DNA of 47,703 bases from Desulfuromusa sp. (lineage in GTDB: Bacteria; Desulfobacterota; Desulfuromonadia; Desulfuromonadales; Geopsychrobacteraceae). A program made the translations under genes and the position numbers. The DNA is taken from NCBI GenBank assembly GCA_021647765.1, contig JAKIUD010000020.1, positions 1 through 47,703 of the forward strand, written 5' to 3'. A model generated the notes under the pieces. That model saw only the letters and a program-made list of their open reading frames with translations. It ran no database searches and was not told the DNA's origin. This document shows, in pieces, positions 16,820-24,483 of the stretch. Each line of letters begins with the position of its first letter. The stretch's first letter is position 1.

Positions 16820-16892
16820 AAAGATAAGAAAGAACTCTCTCAAGAAAGACTTTTGCCCCGTGTTCTCCCTCCTGACGCGGGGCTATTTTTTT
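16820..16892 (+). ncRNA. Candidate small regulatory RNA (~73 nt) with anti-Shine-Dalgarno loop
   Basis: The predicted transcript starts ~7 nt after a perfect -10 and ends at an intrinsic terminator. The stem GCCCCGTG (16855-16862) pairs with CGCGGGGC (16876-16883), followed by TA and T7. The terminator loop contains CCTCCT (16868-16873), complementary to AGGAGG. The 5' part is purine-rich and carries AAGAAAGA twice (16827-16834, 16842-16849). It occupies the gap between convergent genes and has no plausible reading frame of its own. This is a prediction from promoter, terminator and loop; it is not a family that I recognise. Confidence 0.6.
16855..16892 (+). terminator. Intrinsic terminator of the candidate small RNA
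   Basis: A GC-rich 8-bp stem (one G-U pair), 13-nt pyrimidine-rich loop and a T7 run at 16886-16892. It is oriented for the + strand. Confidence 0.8.
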
Positions 16893-16950
16893 CTCTCTCC
16901 AGCAAAGACATAATCCTTGAATTACGCTAGACAGACGAATAACTCTCCCC

Positions 16951-18606
16951 TCAAACACCATTAAACACTTTTAACAAATGGGGAACCAGCTGTTTTTTAC
17001 GCGAAAGAACACCATGCAGACGATAGATATTTTCAGCCTCCTGCGGATAGCCAATAATAAACGGTAATTCAGCTGCTCCAGCTGTCAATAACAAGCTATT
17101 TTCCTGTACAATATCGGTCACCATAAGCGCCGCCAATTCATAACCTTTATCTTCTCTGATTTTTTTTAATTCGACCATTAATTCTTTCTGTCGCTGGTGG
17201 AAAGAATGAAAATTAACCACCTCAACTTGACCTAAACCAAGCGTACGATCGCCGGCACTATACTCTTTAAAATCGGTAAGAATCAATTTTCTAGCCGGAA
17301 CACCACTTGCCATAGAACTTCCAGCGGCAAACAGCTGAGAACCAAATTGCTGATGATCCAACCCTGAATATTCTTCTAACCAGGAGATAAGAGTGCGGTC
17401 AATATTAGTCGTTGTTGGAGATTTCAAAATGATGGTATCCGAAAGCAACCCTGCCAGGAGCAACCCGGCAATTTTCTTTTTCGGTTCAATCCCCGCTTGT
17501 TGATAGAGGGTTGAAACGAGTGAACAGGTACTTCCCAGCGGTTGATTAATAAATTTAATCGGTAGATCGGTGTGAAAATTACCCAGGCGATGGTGATCAA
17601 TAACCTCGAGAATTTCAACCTTATCTGCCCCGGGAACTGCTTGAGACAACTCATTATGATCTACAAGAATCAACTTGACCGGTGATTTTTTTATCAAATG
17701 ACTTTTGGTTGCAACCCCTTCAACTTGTTGATTAGATGAACAGACTATCACTCCTGATTGTTTTCCATGGATCAGTTTCACACGCAGATCTTCGAGCAAA
17801 TCATTCGGCTTAACTACCATAAAATCAGATTTAGCCAGAATTCCAACCGGGGTTGCCATCCGCGTCAACCAAACACAGTTGGCGGTATCATAATGACTCA
17901 CCAAAATTGACACATCATTCTTCCGTGCAGTTGCAAGCAGTTCATTATCAACAGGTGAATTTCCTGAAATTATCAGCAAACGGATACCGGCCTCAACGGC
18001 AAGTCTCTGAATACCTGAACGATCGCCAGTAACCAAAATTGTTTTTTCAGGAATAATATCATCGACCCAATGGCGAAAACTCGATTCACACCTGGCACCG
18101 ACATGGAGGTCAAAATCCTCGACCCGTTCAGAATTCAATAAATGCTGCGCAGTTGCACCGAGACAACTCTGAATAGAACTGAGTGAGGCACGAATACGAC
18201 GCAGTTTTTCAGGTTCAGCAGGAACCAGAAAAAGTTCAGTTGCCCGCTTTAACAATAGTAATCCCTGAGCACAACCATCATCATCAACCACCGGAAGGAT
18301 TCTGATATGGTGTTGATGATAGAGTTCAATAGCTTTCGACATGGGGGCAGATTGATGGATGGAGATCACCTTTTCGGTCACAATATCTTTAATTCTAGGA
18401 TAAACATCAGCGAGCAATTCGGGAACATCAACACCCAGATGATCCAACACAAATTGAGTCTGGCGATTGATTGTTCCAGCTCTAGCCGCCTTGACCCCCT
18501 GAAGCCCCTGTTGTCGGCGCAGATCCGCATAGGCGATAGCGCTGCAAATAGAATCTGTATCGGGGTTTCGATGTCCAATGACAAAAATTTTATCTGGTTC
18601 CTGCAT
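16951..18606 (-). CDS. ppaC: Manganese-dependent inorganic pyrophosphatase with CBS and DRTGG domains
   Basis: A 551-residue DHH-family (family II) pyrophosphatase that splits PPi to two phosphates in the cytoplasm. The N-terminal catalytic motif 'GHRNPDTDS' is at ~11-19 and the DHH motif 'DHHRLGNF' lies in the second half. Between them is a ~240-residue insertion with two CBS repeats flanking a DRTGG domain, the arrangement known to give adenine-nucleotide regulation. The start is placed at ATG 18606 with GGAG 6 nt upstream; a TTG at 18627 lies in the same frame but overlaps the preceding gene. It follows the DUF3108 gene closely and is probably cotranscribed. Confidence 0.9.
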   Translation of the reverse strand: MQEPDKIFVIGHRNPDTDSICSAIAYADLRRQQGLQGVKAARAGTINRQTQFVLDHLGVDVPELLADVYPRIKDIVTEKVISIHQSAPMSKAIELYHQHHIRILPVVDDDGCAQGLLLLKRATELFLVPAEPEKLRRIRASLSSIQSCLGATAQHLLNSERVEDFDLHVGARCESSFRHWVDDIIPEKTILVTGDRSGIQRLAVEAGIRLLIISGNSPVDNELLATARKNDVSILVSHYDTANCVWLTRMATPVGILAKSDFMVVKPNDLLEDLRVKLIHGKQSGVIVCSSNQQVEGVATKSHLIKKSPVKLILVDHNELSQAVPGADKVEILEVIDHHRLGNFHTDLPIKFINQPLGSTCSLVSTLYQQAGIEPKKKIAGLLLAGLLSDTIILKSPTTTNIDRTLISWLEEYSGLDHQQFGSQLFAAGSSMASGVPARKLILTDFKEYSAGDRTLGLGQVEVVNFHSFHQRQKELMVELKKIREDKGYELAALMVTDIVQENSLLLTAGAAELPFIIGYPQEAENIYRLHGVLSRKKQLVPHLLKVFNGV

Positions 18607-18623
18607 AGAAATCTCCACTTGAG

Positions 18624-19427
18624 TCAAGGGGTACGAAGTTGTCCCCGGACATCCCCCAACCCGATGACATTTTTGATTATCCCCTTTTGCGGCCGCATCA
18701 GATTATCAAAACTTGCAAGGATATCACGCCCCTTGGTACCAAAAACTGAAGGATCGACCAGGATTCGACACTGGATAGGATCTGCTGCAAAGAATTTTCT
18801 ATCCTTCTTACTCATGTTTTGTAACGGATCAACAACGATATCTTGCGGTCCCTTGCGGTGAAAGGTTGGGATTTGGAGATGATCTTTTCCCAGATTTCCA
18901 TAAAAACCAAGGCGTAGGTTATAAAGTGCACTCAAAATATCGAAGAGTGGTCTATTCTTTTCTAATGGATACAATTTATCATCATAAGTATGCCCATTTT
19001 TCAGCTTCTGGTACCTGACCTGATTTGTTTTATAATCGAAGGTGTATTTCGTTGTTTTTTCACTTCTCGACTTGCCAGAGCCACGGATAGTATGGGAGCT
19101 ATACCACAAAGGTTGTAATAAACCCGAAGCACCAATCTCCATTAATGTTTGATATTTTTCTACCCGATCCCGGGTAAAAAAAGCGGCCAAACCTAATGTT
19201 TTTGCTTCAAGAACAACCAAAAAAGTTCCAGGCTTTTCTCCTCGAAACAGTTGAATTGATCCCTCGGCAAGATGGTCAAACCAGAGGAATGAAATATCAT
19301 AAGCAAGGGATTCCCCAACCAGGGATTGAATGGGATGATCCACCACGGGAAGCTCCTGGGAAAATGAATGTCCTGATAGAGTCACCAGAAAGAACACAAA
19401 GATAAGTATTTCTATTTTTTTTCGCAT
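18624..19427 (-). CDS. DUF3108 domain protein, exported
   Basis: A 267-residue protein with a signal peptide (~1-24). The rest matches the DUF3108 pattern: 'GESLAYDISFLWFDHLAEGSIQL' style opening (split here), a mid-protein 'YDDKLYPLEKNRPLFDILSALYNLR', and a C-terminal region. Members are predicted to sit in the periplasm or outer envelope; the function is unknown. It ends 17 bp before the pyrophosphatase ATG. Its promoter must lie in the 93-bp divergent region shared with the ArsR-type gene. Confidence 0.75.
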   Translation of the reverse strand: MRKKIEILIFVFFLVTLSGHSFSQELPVVDHPIQSLVGESLAYDISFLWFDHLAEGSIQLFRGEKPGTFLVVLEAKTLGLAAFFTRDRVEKYQTLMEIGASGLLQPLWYSSHTIRGSGKSRSEKTTKYTFDYKTNQVRYQKLKNGHTYDDKLYPLEKNRPLFDILSALYNLRLGFYGNLGKDHLQIPTFHRKGPQDIVVDPLQNMSKKDRKFFAADPIQCRILVDPSVFGTKGRDILASFDNLMRPQKGIIKNVIGLGDVRGQLRTP

Positions 19428-19459
19428 TTAAAACCTTGACAGACAAAGACAATCTCCAC

Positions 19460-19488
19460 TTGACGAAAATGGCTATTGTCTCTAATAT
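19460..19488 (+). promoter_or_regulatory. Sigma-70 promoter of the ArsR-type gene
   Basis: TTGACG (19460-19465), 17-bp spacer, TAATAT (19483-19488). Immediately downstream, CATAT-N7-ATATG (19490-19506) is a dyad that could be an autoregulatory ArsR/SmtB operator. Confidence 0.6.
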
Positions 19489-19520
19489 CCATATATTCAA
19501 AATATGATAAGGAGTCTAAT

Positions 19521-19838
19521 ATGACTGCACCGGCTGTAAATATTCCTTTTGATTCCGCTCAAGATTATGATCGAGAATCAGAAATTCTCAAAGTTCTTGG
19601 ACACCCCATCCGCCTAAAGATAGTTGCAGGACTGATGTCACAATCCTGCAATGTTAAAAAAATATGGGAATGCCTCTATCTTCCACAGGCGACGGTTTCC
19701 CAACACCTGGCACTGCTGAAAAACAAGGGGGTTATTACCGGCCGCCGGGAAGGGGTAGAAGTTTATTACAAAGTGACTTCGCCAGAAGCCATCCGAATAG
19801 TCACCTCTATTTTTGGTGATTCAATCACTTGTGACTAG
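19521..19838 (+). CDS. ArsR/SmtB-family winged-helix regulator
   Basis: A 105-residue regulator. 'ILKVLGHPIRLKIVAGLM' and 'PQATVSQHLALLKNKGVITGRREGVEVYYKV' are the winged-helix signature of the ArsR family. Metal-sensing is not certain: Cys residues occur at 'SCNVKKIWEC' in the helix that holds the CxC-type motif in ArsR, here C-x7-C. The start is ATG 19521 with AAGGAG upstream; the longer frame to 19476 lies inside the promoter. The divergent DUF3108/pyrophosphatase genes are possible targets, but this is inference from position. Confidence 0.85.
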   Translation: MTAPAVNIPFDSAQDYDRESEILKVLGHPIRLKIVAGLMSQSCNVKKIWECLYLPQATVSQHLALLKNKGVITGRREGVEVYYKVTSPEAIRIVTSIFGDSITCD

Positions 19839-19853
19839 TTCTCAATCGTGCAA

Positions 19854-19891
19854 AAAAAATGGTCGTCCAGTCAGTCAGACGACCATTTTTT
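19854..19891. terminator. Bidirectional intrinsic terminator
   Basis: A perfect 14-bp stem (A6-TGGTCGTC with GACGACCA-T6) and a 10-nt loop between the convergent ArsR-type and tautomerase genes. The A-run and T-run let it serve both strands. Confidence 0.85.
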
Positions 19892-19906
19892 AAACTTTAA
19901 ACAATT

Positions 19907-20104
19907 TCACTTCCCAGAACGGATTGTTGCGACAGTCTTTCCTCGAATCCCCCAATTTTCAGCAGAAATTTCTTCAATGATAACATGAGTCGCTTCAGGA
20001 TTCTTACCCAGAACCTCTTTCATGACGACAGTGATGCGCGCCATCAATTCTTCTTTTTTTTCACTACTGATTCCCTCAACTGCACGAACAGTAACTACCG
20101 GCAT
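19907..20104 (-). CDS. 4-oxalocrotonate tautomerase family protein
   Basis: A 65-residue protein starting M-P-V-V-T-V; removal of Met exposes the catalytic Pro1 of the tautomerase superfamily. The length (about 62 residues after processing) and 'ATHVIIEEISAENWGIRGK' fit the hexameric 4-OT type. AGGAGG lies 7 nt upstream of ATG 20104; a further in-frame start at 20125 would bury the Pro. The natural substrate is unknown, as there is no aromatic-degradation cluster nearby. Confidence 0.9.
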   Translation of the reverse strand: MPVVTVRAVEGISSEKKEELMARITVVMKEVLGKNPEATHVIIEEISAENWGIRGKTVATIRSGK

Positions 20105-20239
20105 TTTACAGCCTCCTTTCAACACAACATTGCTAATGGAAATGTATTATAGCGCGAGAACAAAAAAATCAACAGTCATATTGTTGTCTTTCCTGGTACA
20201 ACCCTGATCTTGTCACCATATTGAGTAATCAGATTGGGT

Positions 20240-21178
20240 TCAATAAATTTCATAGTGCAACAACTTCATCCCTTTCTCCCGATTTATTTCAGGAAAACCT
20301 TCACCTGAATCAATGCTTTGCAGCAACTTTGCCTGTGGTGCTAAATCAATAAAAAGCTGCCGAATCTTGTCCGGTGGTATATAGGGGCTACTCAAACAAG
20401 CAAGGAGCCCACCACCCGGATTCAGCAATGAAGGCAATTTACGCACCAATTTTGGCCAGTCACGCTGCGCCAGAAAATGATCACCTTGTTCTGCCGGGGG
20501 ATCACAAACTATCAAATCAAAGGGAGCCAACTTGCGCAGCCGACTAAAACTGCGAAACAATTCAATTGGCAAAAAGCTGGCTCTACGCAGATCCAAGCTA
20601 TTGAGATGATGGTTTAATCTCCCCAATTCCAAAGCACCACGATTCATATCCAAATTGACAACCTGAGTTGCGCCGGCAGAGATTCCCGCAACAGAAAAGC
20701 TACAGGTATAGGAAAACAAATTGAGAATCTTCTTTCCCTTGCCTATTTCTCTGAGCAATGCCCTCCCCTGAGCCATATCTGGGAAAAACCCAATATTCTG
20801 TGCTGCATTTAAACGCAGCCGATATTTCAATCCAGCTTCCATAGCATTGACTTCCCCAGGCAGTTCACCAGATATAATCCGACTGGGAGAACCCCACAAA
20901 TAACGTTCCTGTAAAACAATGGCCTCAATATCTACAAGCTGTGAGTGCAACAACGCCACAAGCAAAGCAAGCCACGTCTCATCTCTCTGTCGATACAATA
21001 TCACCAGAGCAACAGGTTGAAACCAATCAATCACAAGATCTTCATAACCAGGAAAACAATGTCCCCGACCGTGAAATAAGCGACAAGATTCCTGACCTGT
21101 GTTTTTTCTTTTACCAATTTCAGCCTTAATTAAATTCATTGGATCCGCATAGGAAGGCAAAAAATCACCATAGATCAA
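20240..21178 (-). CDS. SAM-dependent methyltransferase, RlmK/RlmI-like
   Basis: A protein of up to 312 residues with a Rossmann-type methyltransferase fold: 'KILNLFSYTCSFSVAGISAGA' (motif I), 'VVNLDMNRGALELGRLNHHLN' region (acidic motif II) and 'FDLIVCDPPAEQG' (motif IV, DPP). This pattern matches the RlmI/RlmK rRNA cytosine or guanine methyltransferase-like family (Methyltrans_SAM). A PUA or THUMP RNA-binding domain is not obvious, so RNA is a likely but unproven substrate. The start is uncertain: TTG at 21178 or ATG at 21139, neither with a good ribosome site. It is divergent from the DUF3014 gene. Confidence 0.75.
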   Translation of the reverse strand: MIYGDFLPSYADPMNLIKAEIGKRKNTGQESCRLFHGRGHCFPGYEDLVIDWFQPVALVILYRQRDETWLALLVALLHSQLVDIEAIVLQERYLWGSPSRIISGELPGEVNAMEAGLKYRLRLNAAQNIGFFPDMAQGRALLREIGKGKKILNLFSYTCSFSVAGISAGATQVVNLDMNRGALELGRLNHHLNSLDLRRASFLPIELFRSFSRLRKLAPFDLIVCDPPAEQGDHFLAQRDWPKLVRKLPSLLNPGGGLLACLSSPYIPPDKIRQLFIDLAPQAKLLQSIDSGEGFPEINREKGMKLLHYEIY

Positions 21179-21242
21179 ATAACTTCTGGAAATGGTGAAA
21201 TAAAATAGTCATAATGAATCTATCAAGACAGGAGATTTATTC

Positions 21243-22106
21243 ATGAAAAAAACCAACCTGATCATTTTCACATTAATAATTCTGCTCTGCGCTCTGGGTG
21301 TCTCAATTTATTTACAGAACAACCCGAATCGAGACTACCAGGTTCAGGACATACAGCCAGCACGGCCAGCAGAACCGATTAAAAAACCGATTATTCACTA
21401 TCCGGTTCCTAAACCTGCAGTTAAGCAGCTTGAGCAGCCCGTCTTACCGCCGGAACAGAACGACTTAAAAACTCAGCCAGAGGTTCTACCTCTGCCAAAG
21501 ATCCTACCGCCGATACAGGAGAGTGATCAGAGCATCCAAGAAGTTTTGCAGAGCTTGCTTTCTGAAAAGACGATCTACCAATTGCTGTACACAAAAAACT
21601 TTATCCAAAAATTTGTCGCAACAATTGACAGTCTACCTGAAAAACGTTTGGCAAGAGCCCTTTTGCCGTTAAAAGCACCAGGGGGGAAATTTCTGGTCGC
21701 GGGAACACCAAAAGCGCCTCAAATCAGTCGTAGAAATTACAATCGTTACATTCCTTACCTGACCTTGATCGAATCAATCAATCAAAACCTGGCAATCAGA
21801 TTTTATACACATTTTTATCCTTTGTTCCAAACTGCTTATGAACAATTGGGTTATAAAAATGCCTATTTCAATGATCGGCTGGTCTACGTTATCGATCATC
21901 TTCTAGAAACGCCAAACCCGACTGATCCCCTGCAACTTGCTCAGCCGGTAATTCTATATACATATGCAGATCCAACCTTGGAAAGTCTTTCGGCTGGACA
22001 GAAAATACTCCTCAGGATTGGACAAAGTCAAAGAACGAGAGTCCTCAAAATTTTAAAATCATATCGTAACTATTTGACCAAATTTCCACCCCGGACAACA
22101 GAATAA
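21243..22106 (+). CDS. DUF3014 domain protein, membrane-anchored
   Basis: A 287-residue protein with an N-terminal membrane anchor (~4-22), a proline-rich linker (~35-95) and a conserved C-terminal domain of the DUF3014 type ('RYIPYLTLIESIN', 'YPLFQTAYEQLGY', 'YFNDRLVYVIDHLLETP', 'LSAGQKILLRIG'). The protein should face the periplasm. Its function is unknown. AGGAG lies 8 nt before the ATG, and a perfect 14-bp terminator begins inside the stop codon region. Confidence 0.8.
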   Translation: MKKTNLIIFTLIILLCALGVSIYLQNNPNRDYQVQDIQPARPAEPIKKPIIHYPVPKPAVKQLEQPVLPPEQNDLKTQPEVLPLPKILPPIQESDQSIQEVLQSLLSEKTIYQLLYTKNFIQKFVATIDSLPEKRLARALLPLKAPGGKFLVAGTPKAPQISRRNYNRYIPYLTLIESINQNLAIRFYTHFYPLFQTAYEQLGYKNAYFNDRLVYVIDHLLETPNPTDPLQLAQPVILYTYADPTLESLSAGQKILLRIGQSQRTRVLKILKSYRNYLTKFPPRTTE

Positions 22107-22136
22107 GGCTCAACTTTCTCCGGTTGAGCCTTATTC
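22101..22136. terminator. Intrinsic terminator overlapping the DUF3014 stop codon
   Basis: A perfect 14-bp stem, GAATAAGGCTCAAC / GTTGAGCCTTATTC, with an 8-nt loop; the TAA stop lies inside the left arm. Only a short T-run follows. Confidence 0.7.
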
Positions 22137-22170
22137 TGTACATTGTCAGATAAATTTCAGCAGCAATATC

Positions 22171-22362
22171 TTACATGAAACGCCGCTCTGAGCCCTGATA
22201 CCCTGTGTCTGCTAAAATTCTGATTGGATCTATTTCGGGATAAACCCAACCATCAGATCGCTGAAACTTAATAATCCGGTCTCTTTCGATTAATCCCTGT
22301 AACTTTTTAGGATCGATTATACCCATCATGCCATCTTGATAAACAACAGAAACGTCCTTCAT
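22171..22362 (-). CDS. Small conserved protein, Y-x-G-x-ERR family (copy 1)
   Basis: A 63-residue protein preceded by AGGAGGT 7 nt before the ATG. It aligns without gaps over ~45 residues with the protein at 22500-22685: both share V-x-Y-x-DG near the start, L-x2-LI, I-x2-F-x-RS-x-GWV, DP-x-R and a terminal Y-x-G-x-ERR. No membrane segment or metal site is visible. Proteins of this style seem common in Geobacter-like genomes, to my recollection, but have no assigned function. Confidence 0.75.
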   Translation of the reverse strand: MKDVSVVYQDGMMGIIDPKKLQGLIERDRIIKFQRSDGWVYPEIDPIRILADTGYQGSERRFM

Positions 22363-22499
22363 CTTCTACCTCCTTCGACAAAACTGATTATACCACCAAG
22401 CGGCATAGGGATAAAGGACAAAGAGATAAAATCGCTATCATATCAATAAGTTAATTCACCTAAATAAATTTCCCATGGCTAATAATTAAAAAATTAACG

Positions 22500-22685
22500 T
22501 CATTTTCTCCGTTCAGGACCGTTATACTGGCCTCGCAAAGTACTTCTTACCGGATCCTTACCAACAGTCACCCAACCAGCTGATCGCTCAAATTGCTCAA
22601 TTTCACTCATGACAATTAACTCTTCAAGCCTCATTGAGGGGATTAAGTCAATCCGACCATCCAGATAACGAACACGAATCAGCAT
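22500..22685 (-). CDS. Small conserved protein, Y-x-G-x-ERR family (copy 2)
   Basis: A 61-residue paralogue of the protein at 22171-22362, sharing V-x-Y-x-DG, LI, F-x-RS-x-GWV, DP-x-R and 'YNGPERR'. The start is ATG 22685 with GGAGAG upstream; a TTG at 22697 is in frame but inside the ribosome site. It lies 18 bp downstream of the DRTGG ATPase stop on the same strand, so it is probably the tail of that operon. Function unknown. Confidence 0.75.
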   Translation of the reverse strand: MLIRVRYLDGRIDLIPSMRLEELIVMSEIEQFERSAGWVTVGKDPVRSTLRGQYNGPERRK

Positions 22686-22703
22686 AGTTCTCTCCAAAAA
22701 AAA

Positions 22704-23798
22704 TTAATCAAGTAATTTATCAATGGTATCAAAATCAAATCTTTTTTCTGCCAGTTCGGTAATCATTTGAATCTTATGTGTATCTTCTGCCGTCAACTTT
22801 GAAACATCATCCTTAATTATTTCAAAAACGGTGGAAGACGTACGACCGGCACGCATATATGGAATGCCGCTACTATCAATAATTTTCTGGGATATATGAC
22901 TGATCTCTCCAACCCCAGGAATAATAATGCCGGCGATCTTTTTACGATACTCTTCCAGTTGGTAGAGGTTTGAAATCGTCACCAGCAGTTCATCCCGACT
23001 GCTATTCACGATAAGCAAAGTTGACTCTTGCAAGAGTTCCGCAACTCGCTGGGCTGAAGCTGCACCAATCTGCACATTATGAATAATCCTCTGACCTTGA
23101 TCCTCAGAGGCATGCAGTTTAATATCCAGAACACCAGCAATGCGGCGTAAGGTCGGGTTTGCCAAAATCGGCTGATAGTTAAATCCACCGACAACCTGAA
23201 TCCCTTCATCAGCAAAAGCCATATTCAGGTATTTCAAGGTCTGTTCACGTTTCTCTGGAATAATTTTGTTGACCAGTATTGCCTTGACCTTGGCCTGTTC
23301 CTTTTGAAACAATGCCAGATTCGTTTGTGCAGAGTCGACAACATTACCCAGGCCACCCCCCGTCACCATAAGGACTGCTGCGTCTGTTTCTCTGGCGATT
23401 CTTGCGTTGTTGCAACCAAAGATAGTTCCAACACCAGTATGCCCTGCACCCTCAATGATCAAAAAATCGTTCTTGGCATCCAATTCTGCAATGGCAGCCA
23501 ACATTTGCTGAGCAATGGCGTCCATTTTCAGATTTCCATCCATGATTCGCCGGGTATCCCCTGGCTGCAAAACAAACGGAGACATCAAAGGCAAATCAGC
23601 GAGCAACCCAAAGTGTCGTGCCATGACTACGGCATCTTTATCAGCAATAATACCTTGATAGTCAACAGGTTTTGGCCCGATAGGTTTGACAAAGCCGACT
23701 CGATCATACTTTTTCAGTGCCATATGCATCAAAGAAAGACTGGTTGTTGTCTTGCCGCTATTCATTCCAGTTGCAGCAATAAAAATTTTTCGTGCCAT
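22704..23798 (-). CDS. P-loop ATPase with DRTGG domain (BioD/Pta-N-terminus-like)
   Basis: A 364-residue protein. The N-terminal ~210 residues form a dethiobiotin-synthetase-like P-loop domain (Walker A 'GMNSGKTTTS' near 11-20; 'IIEGAGHTGVG' near 110). The C-terminal ~150 residues look like the DRTGG domain ('ESTLLIVNSSRDELLVTI', 'IAGIIIPG'). The same pair forms the regulatory N-terminus of long phosphate acetyltransferases, but the catalytic PTA domain is absent here and a separate short pta is at 36.1 kb. A regulatory or nucleotide-sensing role is plausible; the activity is not established. It lies just downstream of the NifX-like gene on the same strand. Confidence 0.75.
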   Translation of the reverse strand: MARKIFIAATGMNSGKTTTSLSLMHMALKKYDRVGFVKPIGPKPVDYQGIIADKDAVVMARHFGLLADLPLMSPFVLQPGDTRRIMDGNLKMDAIAQQMLAAIAELDAKNDFLIIEGAGHTGVGTIFGCNNARIARETDAAVLMVTGGGLGNVVDSAQTNLALFQKEQAKVKAILVNKIIPEKREQTLKYLNMAFADEGIQVVGGFNYQPILANPTLRRIAGVLDIKLHASEDQGQRIIHNVQIGAASAQRVAELLQESTLLIVNSSRDELLVTISNLYQLEEYRKKIAGIIIPGVGEISHISQKIIDSSGIPYMRAGRTSSTVFEIIKDDVSKLTAEDTHKIQMITELAEKRFDFDTIDKLLD

Positions 23799-23813
23799 AA
23801 TTTTTGCCTCTTA

Positions 23814-24227
23814 TCAGCTATGGACAGTTAACTCTGGTATAGTCTCAAAAGTTTCATCATTTTTCCGCCGTTCCACATAGGAATAGATATTCTTGAATTC
23901 ATCCTGAAGCAAAGTCAATATGTCTTGTATGGATTCTACTTTTACCACCACTGGCTGGAATCTTGTTTGTTTGGCTATTTTGATAAAGTTCGGGCTCTTT
24001 TGTTGAGCAACAAATATGTCTGCATCTTCCACCAGTGAAATAATTGCTTTCATCTTATCGGATTGAGCATGATCCATGTTCCGGGCTACATTTTTTCGGC
24101 GTTCCACAAATGAACCCTCTGTATCTTCAACAAAATCATAAAGGTAGAAAAACTCAGTATCTCCCATGTGAGTGTGTGCCAGGTTCTCCCCATCATTTGA
24201 ACCAATACAAATCCTGAGTTTTCGCAT
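23814..24227 (-). CDS. Dinitrogenase iron-molybdenum cofactor (NifX/NafY-like) family protein
   Basis: A 137-residue protein. 'FYLYDFVED', 'DHAQSDKMKAIISLVEDADIFVAQQ' and 'VVVKVESIQDIL' follow the pattern of the NifX/NifB-C-terminal domain that binds Fe-Mo cofactor precursors in nitrogenase proteins. No nif genes are in the window, and many family members have no link to nitrogen fixation. The motif VERRKN occurs twice, near residues 42 and 122. It follows a broken TSUP transporter gene and precedes the DRTGG ATPase by 15 bp, suggesting one operon. Confidence 0.7.
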   Translation of the reverse strand: MRKLRICIGSNDGENLAHTHMGDTEFFYLYDFVEDTEGSFVERRKNVARNMDHAQSDKMKAIISLVEDADIFVAQQKSPNFIKIAKQTRFQPVVVKVESIQDILTLLQDEFKNIYSYVERRKNDETFETIPELTVHS

Positions 24228-24236
24228 AATTTTCCT

Positions 24237-24436
24237 TATATATAAAATTAAAAAGCAAACCAGTACTGCCAGTAAACCTATCGGAGCGGAAACAATAAAC
24301 AGAGTCGATCCCTGAGCAAGTTTGGGGGGAATTTGGCAAAAACAGAAAGGCAGAAAATAATCAGTGCCCCCCCGCCGACACCGACAGTTCCCATAATCAA
24401 ACCGGCCAAAGAACCAATCAGGATAAGTTCAAACAT
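24237..24436 (-). pseudogene. TSUP (TauE/SafE) transporter remnant, frameshifted and truncated
   Basis: An ATG at 24436 opens a reading frame, 'LAGLIMGTVGVGGGALII', the typical first helix and glycine motif of TSUP anion exporters. It then hits a stop at 24278-24280. In the next frame the match resumes as 'PPKLAQGSTLFIVSAPIGLLAVLV', the expected continuation. Restoring one C in a run of six (G6 on the + strand, 24324-24329) would rejoin the two parts. Even then only ~65 of the usual ~250 residues exist before the NifX-like gene begins. It is therefore a degraded gene, possibly with a homopolymer error on top. Confidence 0.7.
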
Positions 24437-24483
24437 TAAACCAGCCTTTTAGCAAATTTATTCTGGTAAGAAATATAACCGAT

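Noticed and set aside
16812..16916. Reading frame from the ATG overlapping the small-RNA promoter (34 codons)
   Set aside because: Its ATG lies inside the -10 box, so it would not be in the transcript. It has no ribosome site and runs through the terminator.
22704..23798. Dethiobiotin synthetase (bioD)
   Set aside because: The P-loop part is similar, but the C-terminal DRTGG domain and absence of biotin genes argue against it.
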